64,000 bases of DNA from an uncultured Clostridia bacterium (GTDB lineage Bacteria; Bacillota; Clostridia; Saccharofermentanales; Saccharofermentanaceae), in assembly GCA_946403085.1 (NCBI GenBank), contig CAMIYM010000003.1, positions 124,001-188,000 of the forward strand, in the 5' to 3' direction. Of this stretch, positions 55,112-63,635 are shown piece after piece. Under the pieces are notes generated by a model that made no database searches, was not told where the DNA came from, and saw only the letters and a program-made list of their open reading frames with translations. Every line of letters starts with the position of its first letter. The first letter of the stretch is position 1. Both the position numbers and the translations under genes were made by a program.

Positions 55112-56092
55112 ATGATCAGATTTATCGAAGATCCAGATGAAAAGAGAAAGATCTCCCGTGAGGTGCTCGAGGCTTTGACTCAGTGGTTCGAAGTCGAAGA
55201 GAGCAGGGAGCAGTATATCAGGGAATCTGCAGGCTGGCCTTTCTGGGCAGCATATGAGAATGATGCTCTTGCAGGTTTTCTCTGCCTTAAGCAGACAGGA
55301 GATGCGACTGCGGAACTTGCCGTTATGGGAGTCAAGAAGGATTATCACAGGAATGGTTACGGGAGGAGACTTTTCGCTGTTGCAAAGGATTATGCAGTTC
55401 AGAAAGGCTATTCTTTCATACAGGTTAAGACCGTTCGTTCAGGAATGTATGAAGACTATGACATCACGAATGAGTTCTACAGAAGCTTAGGCTTTAAAGA
55501 ACTTGAAGTGCTTCCTGAATACTGGGATGAGGCAAACCCTTGCCAGATCTACGTGATGAACCTGAAGAGCGCGGTGAACACTATTGCCACCAGACACAGT
55601 TACAGAGGCAAGTTTTCAGATGAGTCAGTTCCGAGAGAAGATCTTGAGACTATCGCACGCTGCGGTATCGATGCTCCTTCCGGCTGTAACAAGCAGACGA
55701 CGGACCTTATCGTAGTAGACGATAAAGATACGCTGGATAAGATTAAGAGCCTGATCGATCCGCCGGTAGCCAAGACTGCACCTGCCATGATCGTCGTCCT
55801 GACAAGAAGGATCAACGCTTACCGTGACAGGTGCTTTGCGATCCAGGATTATTCGGCTGCAATAGAGAATATGCTTCTTGCGATAGTAGAGCTCGGTTAC
55901 CAGAGCTGCTGGTATGAAGGTCACATTACGGACGAAGACCGCATATGCGACAAGATCGCATCCGTGTTAGGTGTTCCCGGTGAATATGATGTCGTATGCA
56001 TCCTTCCTGTCGGCAAGGCTTTGGATGATTTTCATGCCCCTTCGAAAAAGGCTTTCTCCGAGCGTGTTCGCTTTAATCATTTCGGAGGCTGA
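55112..56092 (+). CDS. GNAT acetyltransferase-nitroreductase fusion
   Basis: A 326-residue two-domain protein. Residues 1 to about 150 are a GNAT N-acetyltransferase, with the acetyl-CoA loop in VKKDYHRNGYGRRLFAVAKDYA and NEFYRSLGFKE at the C-terminal part of that fold. Residues about 155-326 are a nitroreductase-like FMN domain that starts TIATRHSYRGKFSDESV, with GIDAPSGCNKQTTDLIVV and AAIENMLLAIVELGYQSCWY. Each domain is recognisable but I know of no characterised fusion with this order. A joint reduce-and-acetylate reaction can be imagined; it is not proven. Confidence 0.85.
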   Translation: MIRFIEDPDEKRKISREVLEALTQWFEVEESREQYIRESAGWPFWAAYENDALAGFLCLKQTGDATAELAVMGVKKDYHRNGYGRRLFAVAKDYAVQKGYSFIQVKTVRSGMYEDYDITNEFYRSLGFKELEVLPEYWDEANPCQIYVMNLKSAVNTIATRHSYRGKFSDESVPREDLETIARCGIDAPSGCNKQTTDLIVVDDKDTLDKIKSLIDPPVAKTAPAMIVVLTRRINAYRDRCFAIQDYSAAIENMLLAIVELGYQSCWYEGHITDEDRICDKIASVLGVPGEYDVVCILPVGKALDDFHAPSKKAFSERVRFNHFGG

Positions 56093-56097
56093 TAAAC

Positions 56098-56529
56098 GTG
56101 GAAATCCTTAGGGCAGAAGAAGAGTGGCAGAGAGCCGGAGCTTACTCTGTAAGGATCGAGGGCATGAACCGCCAGCATCACATATCGCTCAGAGATGAAT
56201 TCGATGAACACGATTGTGATGGCACAAAATTCATCGTTTTGTTAGACGATGGATATCCGGTCGCGACATGCCGCTTCTATGAGAGCGGTGAGCGTGCCGT
56301 AACGCTTGGCCGTGTTGTAGTCCTTCCTCAGTACAGAGGTCAGAAACTTGGTTCGCTTGTGGTGACTGAAGCCGAGAAGTGGGCACTTGAACTGGGCTAT
56401 AAAGAGATTAAGATCGACAGCAGACTTGAAGCGATAGATTTTTATGAAAAGCTCGGGTATAAACATATTGATGACAGCGTGATCAAGAGCGGAACCTTCG
56501 ATTGCGTGAAGATGAATAAGATTTTATAA
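56098..56529 (+). CDS. GNAT-family N-acetyltransferase
   Basis: A 143-residue single-domain GNAT with a GTG start at 56098, five bases after the fusion gene. The acetyl-CoA motif is RVVVLPQYRGQKLGSLVVTEAEKWA, and IDFYEKLGYK ends the fold. It resembles ElaA/YjcF-type enzymes. The start region (MNRQHHISLRDEFDEHDCDG) lacks diagnostic features. The substrate is unknown. Confidence 0.87.
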   Translation: MEILRAEEEWQRAGAYSVRIEGMNRQHHISLRDEFDEHDCDGTKFIVLLDDGYPVATCRFYESGERAVTLGRVVVLPQYRGQKLGSLVVTEAEKWALELGYKEIKIDSRLEAIDFYEKLGYKHIDDSVIKSGTFDCVKMNKIL

Positions 56530-56539
56530 CGGGGATTAC

Positions 56540-57214
56540 ATGTATAAGATTTTTATTGTTGAAGATGATAAAGGGATCGCTGACGGCATAGTATCCTGCC
56601 TTGGCAACTGGGGCATGGAAGGCCGCCCGGTATCTGATTTCATGAAAGTCATAGAAGAGGTGAATGAATATGAGCCTCACCTGATCATCATGGATATCAC
56701 ACTGCCTTACATGGGCGGATACCACTGGTGCCAGGAGATAAGGAAGACAAGTTCCGTGCCGATCATCTTCATCTCGTCTGCGACGGATAACATGAATATC
56801 GTAATGGCGATCAATATGGGTGCTGATGACTTTATCGCCAAGCCTTTCGACCAGAGCGTGCTCATAGCGAAGGTCACAGCTCTCCTCAGAAGGACTTACG
56901 ATTTCAGCCAGTCTTCTGCCACTTTGGAAGTGGGAGGAGCTGTTCTTAACACGAACAACAACACGATCTCATTTAACGGGAAAGAGGCGGATCTGGCAAG
57001 AAACGAGTACAAGATCCTTCTGACACTCGTGCAGAATAAGAATAAGGTCGTCAGCCGTGAGAAACTCATGGAAGCTTTGTGGGAGACTGACTCTTATGTG
57101 GATGAGAATACACTTACTGTCAACGTCGGACGTTTGAGAAAGACATTAGAGAGCATAGGACTTAAAGATCTGATCAAGACCAAGTTCGGCGTGGGATACA
57201 TTCTGGAGGATTAA
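56540..57214 (+). CDS. bceR: Response regulator (BceR-type, OmpR family)
   Basis: A 224-residue OmpR-family regulator. The receiver domain has phosphoacceptor D52 (IIMDITLPYMGG), and the winged helix ends with VDENTLTVNVGRLRKTLE and KTKFGVGYI. It overlaps the kinase gene by one base and belongs to a regulator-kinase-ATPase-permease set of the BceRSAB type, which senses and expels cell-wall-active peptides such as bacitracin. An operator-like sequence is present before the ATPase gene. The symbol is assigned by gene order and family; the peptide recognised may differ. Confidence 0.88.
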   Translation: MYKIFIVEDDKGIADGIVSCLGNWGMEGRPVSDFMKVIEEVNEYEPHLIIMDITLPYMGGYHWCQEIRKTSSVPIIFISSATDNMNIVMAINMGADDFIAKPFDQSVLIAKVTALLRRTYDFSQSSATLEVGGAVLNTNNNTISFNGKEADLARNEYKILLTLVQNKNKVVSREKLMEALWETDSYVDENTLTVNVGRLRKTLESIGLKDLIKTKFGVGYILED

Positions 57215-58170
57215 TGTTCAAGGATTACCTTAAGTCCAGGCTTGGAGTGATCATTCTGCTTTTAGTGGCGGAAGGCATCTTTGCATCCTCCTATTTTCTC
57301 TTTGATATGCCTGCTGTAACAGTGTTATATCCCTTGATCCTGAGTGCTGTTGTCATTCTGACAGCTGCAGTAATCGATTACCTGATAATCATTAATAGAC
57401 ATAAAAAGATTCAGCAGAACACTTTCCCTGATCCTTCCGGAACTATCGAAAAGGATTATCTTGAGATTATAGAAAAGCTTAAAGAGGAGCAGGAATACTC
57501 GAAGCAGAAATCTGTATCTGACTACAACAACATGGTCGAATACTACACCGTTTGGGCTCATCAGATTAAGACACCTATCGCATCGATGCGTCTTCAGCTC
57601 CAGTCTGAAGACACTGATTTTTCGAGACGTCTTGAAGGGGATCTTAACAGGATAGAAGCTTATGTCGAGATGGTCCTTACATTCCTAAGACTTGATTCCG
57701 ACAGTACAGACTATGTGATCCGGGAGATCGACCTTGATGCGGTCATCAAGCCGGCGATAAGAAAATTTGCGAGGGACTTCATATCCAAAAAACTCTCTAT
57801 GGACTTCAAGCCCACAGAGGCTAAGGTCTTATCTGATGATAAGTGGTTATCTTTTGTAATGGAGCAGGTAATATCCAATGCAGTCAAATATACAAAAGAC
57901 GGCGGCATAAAGATCTATATGAATGAATCCGGAATACTCTGCGTCGAGGATACAGGAATAGGCATAAGCACAGAAGATCTGCCGAGAGTTTTCGAGAACG
58001 GATATACGGGATTTAACGGCCGTGAGGATAAGCGTGCGAGCGGTATCGGCTTATATCTTTGCAAAAGGATCTGCGACAATCTGGGACATAAAATAAGTGC
58101 CAGATCTGAACCCGGTAAGGGAACGACTATAATGATCGATCTTAGAAGACGCAAGATAGGAATAGAGTAA
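57214..58170 (+). CDS. bceS: Sensor histidine kinase (BceS-type intramembrane-sensing)
   Basis: A 318-residue kinase with two N-terminal membrane helices (about 8-30 and 38-60) and almost no external loop, the hallmark of intramembrane-sensing BceS-like kinases that take their signal from the ABC transporter. H116 is in WAHQIKTPIASM, the N box in EQVISNAVKYTKD, and G boxes in DTGIGI and ASGIGLYL. It is co-translated with its regulator. The transporter genes follow after 101 bases that hold a BceR-type site. Confidence 0.9.
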   Translation: MFKDYLKSRLGVIILLLVAEGIFASSYFLFDMPAVTVLYPLILSAVVILTAAVIDYLIIINRHKKIQQNTFPDPSGTIEKDYLEIIEKLKEEQEYSKQKSVSDYNNMVEYYTVWAHQIKTPIASMRLQLQSEDTDFSRRLEGDLNRIEAYVEMVLTFLRLDSDSTDYVIREIDLDAVIKPAIRKFARDFISKKLSMDFKPTEAKVLSDDKWLSFVMEQVISNAVKYTKDGGIKIYMNESGILCVEDTGIGISTEDLPRVFENGYTGFNGREDKRASGIGLYLCKRICDNLGHKISARSEPGKGTTIMIDLRRRKIGIE

Positions 58171-58173
58171 ATG

Positions 58174-58187
58174 TGACAGACTTGTTA
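58174..58187 (+). promoter_or_regulatory. BceR-type operator
   Basis: TGACA (58174-58178), four bases, TGTTA (58183-58187). This matches the TNACA-N4-TGTNA inverted-repeat pattern known for BceR-like regulators in Firmicutes. It lies about 50 bases before a -10-like TATACT (58232-58237) and 85 bases before the ATPase start, so it is placed for activation. Confidence 0.6.
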
Positions 58188-58271
58188 GATTTGCGTAAGC
58201 AGAAGCTAAGGAATGGTTTTACTGGTAATTCTATACTGTTGCCATCAAACCAAGGAAAGGATAATTGAATT

Positions 58272-59033
58272 ATGAGTCTGCTTGAAGCAAAGAATATCAA
58301 AAAAATATACAAGACAAGATTCGGAGGCGCTTCTGTCGAGGCACTTAAGAATGTAAGCTTTACTGTCGAAAAGGGCGAGTATGTCGCCATCATGGGAGAA
58401 TCCGGTTCAGGAAAGACCACTCTGCTTAACATCATCGCTGCCCTTGACAGAGCAACCGAAGGAACGGTTATCCTTGACGGCATGGATCTGTCAAAAGTTA
58501 AGGACAAGGATGTCGCAAGATTCAGAAGAGATAATCTGGGTTATGTTTTCCAGGAGTTTAATCTACTCGATACTTTCTCTTTGGAAGATAATATCTATCT
58601 TCCTCTGGTGCTTGCAGGCAAAAAACATACCGAGATGAAGCAGAGACTTGACGGTATCGCTGGAACCTTAGGCATATCCGAACTCTTAAAGAAATATCCT
58701 TATGAGGTATCAGGCGGTCAGAAACAGAGAGCTGCCGTAGCAAGAGCTCTTATCACTAACCCTAAGATCATTCTTGCAGATGAGCCTACCGGTGCACTTG
58801 ATTCGAAGTCTTCAGATGAACTCCTCGCACTTTTCAAAAAGGTAAACGGGCTTGGTCAGACGATCCTCATGGTTACTCACTCGACAAAGGCTGCATCCAA
58901 TGCATCACGTGTCCTCTTCATCAAGGACGGAATGATCTTCCATCAGATCTATAAGGGCCAGTCAACAGATCAGCAGATGTATCAGTCGATAAGTGATACA
59001 TTGACACTTCTCGCGCAGGGAGGTGACAACTGA
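58272..59033 (+). CDS. bceA: ABC transporter ATPase (BceA-type)
   Basis: A 253-residue MacB/BceA-type ATPase. Walker A is GESGSGKTT, the signature VSGGQKQRAAVARAL, Walker B ILADEPTGALD, and the H-loop is in VTHS. The C-terminus has an IYKGQSTDQQMYQSI tail common in BceA-like proteins. It is preceded by a BceR-like operator and overlaps the permease start by one base (TGATG). With BceB it forms the peptide-resistance transporter. Confidence 0.93.
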   Translation: MSLLEAKNIKKIYKTRFGGASVEALKNVSFTVEKGEYVAIMGESGSGKTTLLNIIAALDRATEGTVILDGMDLSKVKDKDVARFRRDNLGYVFQEFNLLDTFSLEDNIYLPLVLAGKKHTEMKQRLDGIAGTLGISELLKKYPYEVSGGQKQRAAVARALITNPKIILADEPTGALDSKSSDELLALFKKVNGLGQTILMVTHSTKAASNASRVLFIKDGMIFHQIYKGQSTDQQMYQSISDTLTLLAQGGDN

Positions 59034-61069
59034 TGAAGGCCGGTTTCTATCCCAAGATGGCCGTCAGCGGAATGCGCAAGAACGGCCGGCTTTATGTGCC
59101 ATATATTGCGGCATGCATTCTGATGGTTGCGATTTATTACATCATGCATCTGCTTGGTTATTCCGATATGATGCAGAACTTTGAGGGCGTCGGAACAGCA
59201 AGAGATATATTGAAGCTCGGATCGACTATAATGGCAATCTTCGGAACCATTTTCCTGTTCTATACACAGTCAACTCTTATCAAGGGAAGACTTAAGGAAT
59301 TCGGCCTATACAGCGTGCTCGGAATGAACAGGAAGAATCTCGGTAAGATCATATTTTTCGAGACCTTGATCACATGGTTCGTATCTGTTACTGCAGGTCT
59401 TGCGATCGGTATCGGCTTGTCCAAGCTTGCCGAGCTGGGCTTTAGAAAGATGCTCGGCCTTGAATCCAGCTATAAGTTTGTTATCAGCGGACAGTCGATT
59501 AGCTTCACTGTTCTCATATACAGCATTGTCTTCGTCCTGATCTTCCTCAATGCAGCAAGACTCGTAAGGTTCTCTCGAACCATTAATCTTATCAATTCCG
59601 ATAAGGCAGGCGAAAAGCCCCCGAAGGCAAACTGGTTCGTAGGTATCCTGGGCCTCTTTATCCTTCTGACAGGTTATGGAATCGTGCTCATGATCAAGAC
59701 TCCTATGCAGGCACTTGCGATGTTCTTTGTTGCCGTAATCCTCATCATTATCGGAACATATCTTGTACTCATCGCAGGTTCTGTTCTGCTCTGCAGGATC
59801 CTTCAGAAGAACAAGAGATACTACTACAAGACAAACCACTTCGTATCCGTATCCTCTATGGCATACAGAATGAAGAGAAACGGTGCGGGTCTTGCATCCA
59901 TCTGCATCCTGCTTACCATGGTCCTCGTAATGATGTCATCTACTTCATCTTTGTATGTTAACAGGGAAGATGTTCTTCAGAATCATTATCCGAGGCAGCT
60001 TAACGCTTCTGCCAGCAATTACGGTTATTCGGACAGCTATACGGAAACAGCTAAAAGACTTGAGAAAGAGGTCATTGAGAAGGCTCATGAATTCGGCGCA
60101 GAGACCACAAATGACATCTCGCTTTCCTGCTGCAGTTTTTCAGGTTATATGGAAAACGGAAGACTCCGTGTCGATTTAGATCCGTTTACAATGGGAACAA
60201 GCATCAATTTCGATAATGTCGCTACTGTTTATTTCATTGATCTTGAGGATTACAACAGGATAACCGGAAAGAATGTTGTACTTGGCAAGGGAGAAGTCCT
60301 CGCAGGTGTCAGCGGCAATATTCCGGTTGAAGACAGCATCTGTATCGGTGATGAGACATTCAAGGTCGCAAAGAGGATCGATGCCAGAGCAGATAATCTG
60401 AAGTACATCGGATTAAATGAAATCGTATCTACGATCACGCTTGTTGTCGATGATCTCGGTGAGACAGCTTCACGCTATTCCGGTCTTAAAGATTCAAGAG
60501 GCGATACAATGCTTATGTGGCAGTGGAACTTCGCTTTCGATACCAACCTTGATGAAGATAAACAGGAAGAACTCGGAAAAATCCTCTCAAAACACATCAG
60601 AGATGATCTTTATCCGAAGGAACAGGATTATTTCAGAGTCGTCTGCGACAGCAGGGTCGAACAGCGCAGCGATTTTGTCAGGACATTCGGCGGACTGTTC
60701 TACCTTGGTATCCTGTTAAGCATTATCTTCCTCGTATCCTGCGTGCTCATCATCTACTACAAGCAGATCTCTGAAGGATTCGAAGACCAGGCAAGATTCG
60801 GTATCATGCAGAAGGTCGGAATGACAAAGGATAATATCAAGAAGAGCATCAACTCCCAGATGCTGACGGTATTCCTTATTCCTATCATTTTTGCATGCGT
60901 CCACCTGGCTACCGTGCTTCCTATCATCCATAAGCTCTTAAAGCTTTTTGGCCACAACAATATGCCACTGCTCCTCGTAAGTGCAGGAATCTGCGTACTC
61001 GTATGCGGAATCTTCTATGCGGTGATCTATAAGCTCACATCTAACGCATACTATAAGATCGTATCGTAA
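59033..61069 (+). CDS. bceB: ABC transporter permease (BceB-type, FtsX family)
   Basis: A 678-residue permease with about ten membrane helices and a large external domain between helices 7 and 8 (about residues 315-535), the sensing domain in BceB proteins. FtsX-like regions are TLIKGRLKEFGLYSVLGMNRKNLGKI near the N-terminus and EDQARFGIMQKVGMTKDNIKKSINSQ near the end. It is the last gene of the module and is followed by a strong terminator. Confidence 0.93.
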   Translation: MKAGFYPKMAVSGMRKNGRLYVPYIAACILMVAIYYIMHLLGYSDMMQNFEGVGTARDILKLGSTIMAIFGTIFLFYTQSTLIKGRLKEFGLYSVLGMNRKNLGKIIFFETLITWFVSVTAGLAIGIGLSKLAELGFRKMLGLESSYKFVISGQSISFTVLIYSIVFVLIFLNAARLVRFSRTINLINSDKAGEKPPKANWFVGILGLFILLTGYGIVLMIKTPMQALAMFFVAVILIIIGTYLVLIAGSVLLCRILQKNKRYYYKTNHFVSVSSMAYRMKRNGAGLASICILLTMVLVMMSSTSSLYVNREDVLQNHYPRQLNASASNYGYSDSYTETAKRLEKEVIEKAHEFGAETTNDISLSCCSFSGYMENGRLRVDLDPFTMGTSINFDNVATVYFIDLEDYNRITGKNVVLGKGEVLAGVSGNIPVEDSICIGDETFKVAKRIDARADNLKYIGLNEIVSTITLVVDDLGETASRYSGLKDSRGDTMLMWQWNFAFDTNLDEDKQEELGKILSKHIRDDLYPKEQDYFRVVCDSRVEQRSDFVRTFGGLFYLGILLSIIFLVSCVLIIYYKQISEGFEDQARFGIMQKVGMTKDNIKKSINSQMLTVFLIPIIFACVHLATVLPIIHKLLKLFGHNNMPLLLVSAGICVLVCGIFYAVIYKLTSNAYYKIVS

Positions 61070-61087
61070 AGAGTGTTTTGATATTTG

Positions 61088-61126
61088 CCCGGCAGCATCT
61101 CTCCACGGATGTTGCCGGGTCCTTTT
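61088..61126 (+). terminator. Intrinsic terminator after the Bce module
   Basis: CCCGGCA (61088-61094) pairs perfectly with TGCCGGG (61113-61119). The inner GCATC/GATGT arms extend it, and TCCTTTTT follows. Confidence 0.88.
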
Positions 61127-61138
61127 TATGCAGGGTGC

Positions 61139-61244
61139 GAAAATGGTGCTGATTCTCCACGTTTTCGGCACCATTCCGAGCAAATTCGTCCTCGTTTGTC
61201 GAAAATGGTGTCAATAACAAGCTGATTTTGCACATTTTTAGCAC
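61139..61244. repeat. Two imperfect copies of an intergenic element
   Basis: GAAAATGGTG, CTGATTCTCCAC, GTTTTCGGCAC (61139-61171) recurs as GAAAATGGTG, a ten-base insertion, GCTGATTTTGCAC, ATTTTTAGCAC (61201-61244). The first copy also contains the inverted repeat AATGGTGC/GCACCATT. No gene is present here; the function is unknown. Confidence 0.55.
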
Positions 61245-61291
61245 TCCGCCTCGCCGCAGTAAAAACGCATTCATGAGCTGGTTAAAACTAT

Positions 61292-61320
61292 TTGAGAATT
61301 TTAATCTCTTAGAGTATGCT
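61292..61320 (+). promoter_or_regulatory. Sigma-A-type promoter of the 61.4-kb membrane protein gene
   Basis: The -35 TTGAGA (61292-61297) and -10 TATGCT (61315-61320) are separated by 17 bases, 40 bases before the start codon. Confidence 0.6.
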
Positions 61321-61359
61321 TATCGGTAAGGGAAAGATTAATTTTGGAGGAATATTACC

Positions 61360-61917
61360 ATGGGCGACCGTTTACGCGAGAACACTTCGTCTGTCCTTTT
61401 TAAGATCGTGGCCGGAGTAACTGTACTTGATATCATCCTGTTGCTTATTTTCAGAAATGTATCAGAAAAGCCGAGTGGAACATATCTTACTGATTACTAT
61501 ATCGAGAATCTGAGATCCTACTATCTGTTTAACACTATCTCGCAGATCCTTTCATTTCTCTTTATAGGTCTGTTCATTACATGCGTTCTTACGGCGCTTG
61601 TCGGAAGCAAGCCGTTCACGATTATTCTTATCGGAATCGATATTGCAATTCTCGTATCATTCTTTGTGATCTCTGCTGCACCGCTTCTGGCAAAGCCCCA
61701 TGTGGAAACATCCAGGCTTGTTTATGCGGAGTATCAGAGAAACAGATATTCGATGGATGATTCGTATGTCCTGATCTTCGAGAACGGCGCTTCGAAAAAG
61801 ATCAATTCGAAGGACTATGAATACGGATCAAAGGGCAGGAAATATAATCTTGTTATGTGCGGCAATAAGTGTCTCGAAGCATATGATGCAAAGGAGTATT
61901 TAGTTCCGGCTTCGTAA
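61360..61917 (+). CDS. Small membrane protein of unknown function
   Basis: A 185-residue protein with an N-terminal helix (FKIVAGVTVLDIILLLIF) and two further helices in the middle (about residues 45-75 and 80-110). The C-terminal 70 residues are soluble: YVLIFENGASKKINSKDYEYG reads as a beta-rich domain. GGAGG precedes the ATG. I recognise no family. It is alone between the Bce module and the XRE regulator. Confidence 0.75.
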   Translation: MGDRLRENTSSVLFKIVAGVTVLDIILLLIFRNVSEKPSGTYLTDYYIENLRSYYLFNTISQILSFLFIGLFITCVLTALVGSKPFTIILIGIDIAILVSFFVISAAPLLAKPHVETSRLVYAEYQRNRYSMDDSYVLIFENGASKKINSKDYEYGSKGRKYNLVMCGNKCLEAYDAKEYLVPAS

Positions 61918-62083
61918 TTCCGTCTATGCTTGCCATCTGAAGCGAAAACCCATTGCTTTAGGCGTTTTCAGGCTGACTCAACTATAGGTTGGGAGGCGCT
62001 TTTTCAGGCATCTCAACCGCCGGTTCGTGGTAAAATTATCCAAGTAGCCTTATCGTCGGAGGTGAAAGGAGGATCCCTTAAAA

Positions 62084-62707
62084 ATGGATCAGGTAAAGAT
62101 TGGAAAGTTCATATCAGAATGCAGAAAAGAGGCAGGTCTCACCCAGGCAGCTTTAGCTGAGAAACTCAACATAACAGACAGGGCAGTTTCGAAATGGGAG
62201 AACGGCAAGAGCCTTCCCGATGCATCGATAATGCTTGAACTTTGCAAGATATTAAATATAGGCGTAAATGAACTCCTGACCGGGGAACATATCACCATGG
62301 AAAACTATAAAGATAAAGCAGAAGAGAATCTTCTTGAGATGAGTAATAGGATTGAGAAAAGAGATAAGCTGCTTCTTGATCTTGAGATCTGGATGATCGC
62401 CATTGTTATTCCTTTTCTTTGCGGATTGACATTGGCAGGTTCGTATCTTTGCGAAAACGGGCAGGTTGCATTAGGCACTGCGTTGATAATCGGTCAGTTC
62501 ATCTTATTGATCCCGTTCGTATACTTCGGATTAAGGATCGAACACGATGCGGGTTACTATGAATGTCCGAACTGTGGCGAACGTTATGTTCCGACAATGA
62601 AGGAAGTTGTTATGGCTCCTCATATGGGAAGATCAAGAAAAATGAAGTGCCCTCATTGCGGACAGAAGGCATATCACAAGAAAGTTTTGACTAAGAATAA
62701 GAGTTAA
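62084..62707 (+). CDS. XRE-family regulator with membrane helices and C-terminal zinc ribbon
   Basis: A 207-residue protein. Residues about 5-60 are a Cro/C1-type helix-turn-helix (IGKFISECRKEAGLTQAALAEKL, then ITDRAVSKWENGKSLPDASIML). Two membrane helices follow (about 105-125 and 130-150), and two CXXC pairs (YECPNCGERY and MKCPHCGQKA) form a C-terminal zinc ribbon. DNA-binding, membrane and zinc-binding parts in one protein are typical of a family found in Clostridia. It probably controls the adjacent protease gene, which starts nine bases after its stop. Confidence 0.88.
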   Translation: MDQVKIGKFISECRKEAGLTQAALAEKLNITDRAVSKWENGKSLPDASIMLELCKILNIGVNELLTGEHITMENYKDKAEENLLEMSNRIEKRDKLLLDLEIWMIAIVIPFLCGLTLAGSYLCENGQVALGTALIIGQFILLIPFVYFGLRIEHDAGYYECPNCGERYVPTMKEVVMAPHMGRSRKMKCPHCGQKAYHKKVLTKNKS

Positions 62708-62716
62708 GGTGTTTTT

Positions 62717-63559
62717 ATGGAAAACTTGGAATTTGGGACAGTAGGTACGACACAGCTCATACTCATGCTTTTAGCAGCTGTATTGGGAATTGCATTACCT
62801 TTGATCGTTGCGATCATCTGGTGCAGGAAAAAGCATGAGCCTTTTACGACAGTTCTTATTGGTGCTGCAACGTTCATGCTCTTTGCGATCGTGATCGAAA
62901 AGCCTTTGCAGGCACTGGTCATCCAGCTCGACAGTCCTGTAAGCCAGTTCGTTAATGCAAGACCGATACTCTGGGGAATCATTGTAGGGTTATTCCCGGG
63001 TGTTTTCGAAGAAACCGGAAGATTGGTAGCGTTTAAGACTCTTCTAAGAAAGAGGACACAGAGAGAAACCGGTCTTTCTCACGGTATAGGCCACGGCGGT
63101 TTTGAGGCTATGTTTATACTTGGTATTACATATATTGAGTATTTTATATTTGGCATCATGCTTAACCAGGGAACATTCGTCCAGCAGATGATCGAGCCTG
63201 TCAAGGATTCGCTTACGCCTGAAGTAATGAAGCAGATCACTGACATTGTCGGTCAGATAACGACTTTCAGTGCCGGCGCGTTGGGCCTTGCGCTTATCGA
63301 CAGAGCGATTGCGGTCTTATATCACATCGGTGCTTCGATCTTGGTCTTTTATGCTGCAAGAGATAAGGGAAAGAGATGGCTCTATCCGCTTGCGATCGTC
63401 ATTCATACATTGATCGACGGCTTCTTGGGAGTTCAGCTGGCAGGCGTTTTCACACTTCCCAACTGGGTAAATGAAGTTGTTTTCGGAATAGCAGCATTAG
63501 CGACATTCTTTGGAGCTTATCTGCTGCTGTACAAAAAAGATGTTCCGGATGAAAAATAG
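62717..63559 (+). CDS. YhfC-family glutamic-type intramembrane protease
   Basis: A 280-residue protein with about seven to eight membrane helices. EETGR at residues 98-102 and HGGFE (H126 to E130) are the paired motifs of YhfC/CPBP-like intramembrane endopeptidases, where glutamates and histidines form the active site inside the membrane. It follows the XRE regulator by nine bases, so the two are co-transcribed. The substrate is unknown. Similar proteins process or regulate membrane peptides. Confidence 0.86.
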   Translation: MENLEFGTVGTTQLILMLLAAVLGIALPLIVAIIWCRKKHEPFTTVLIGAATFMLFAIVIEKPLQALVIQLDSPVSQFVNARPILWGIIVGLFPGVFEETGRLVAFKTLLRKRTQRETGLSHGIGHGGFEAMFILGITYIEYFIFGIMLNQGTFVQQMIEPVKDSLTPEVMKQITDIVGQITTFSAGALGLALIDRAIAVLYHIGASILVFYAARDKGKRWLYPLAIVIHTLIDGFLGVQLAGVFTLPNWVNEVVFGIAALATFFGAYLLLYKKDVPDEK

Positions 63560-63635
63560 TACTTGAAATTTAATCTCTGTTTGATATTCTATTATGGTTC
63601 GCTTGTGAATGCCGAACCAGAGGGGGATCCTGGTG

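Noticed and set aside
61930..62160. Plus-strand ORF before the XRE regulator
   Set aside because: It overlaps the XRE gene in another frame and lacks a ribosome binding site; the XRE frame has clear domain homology.
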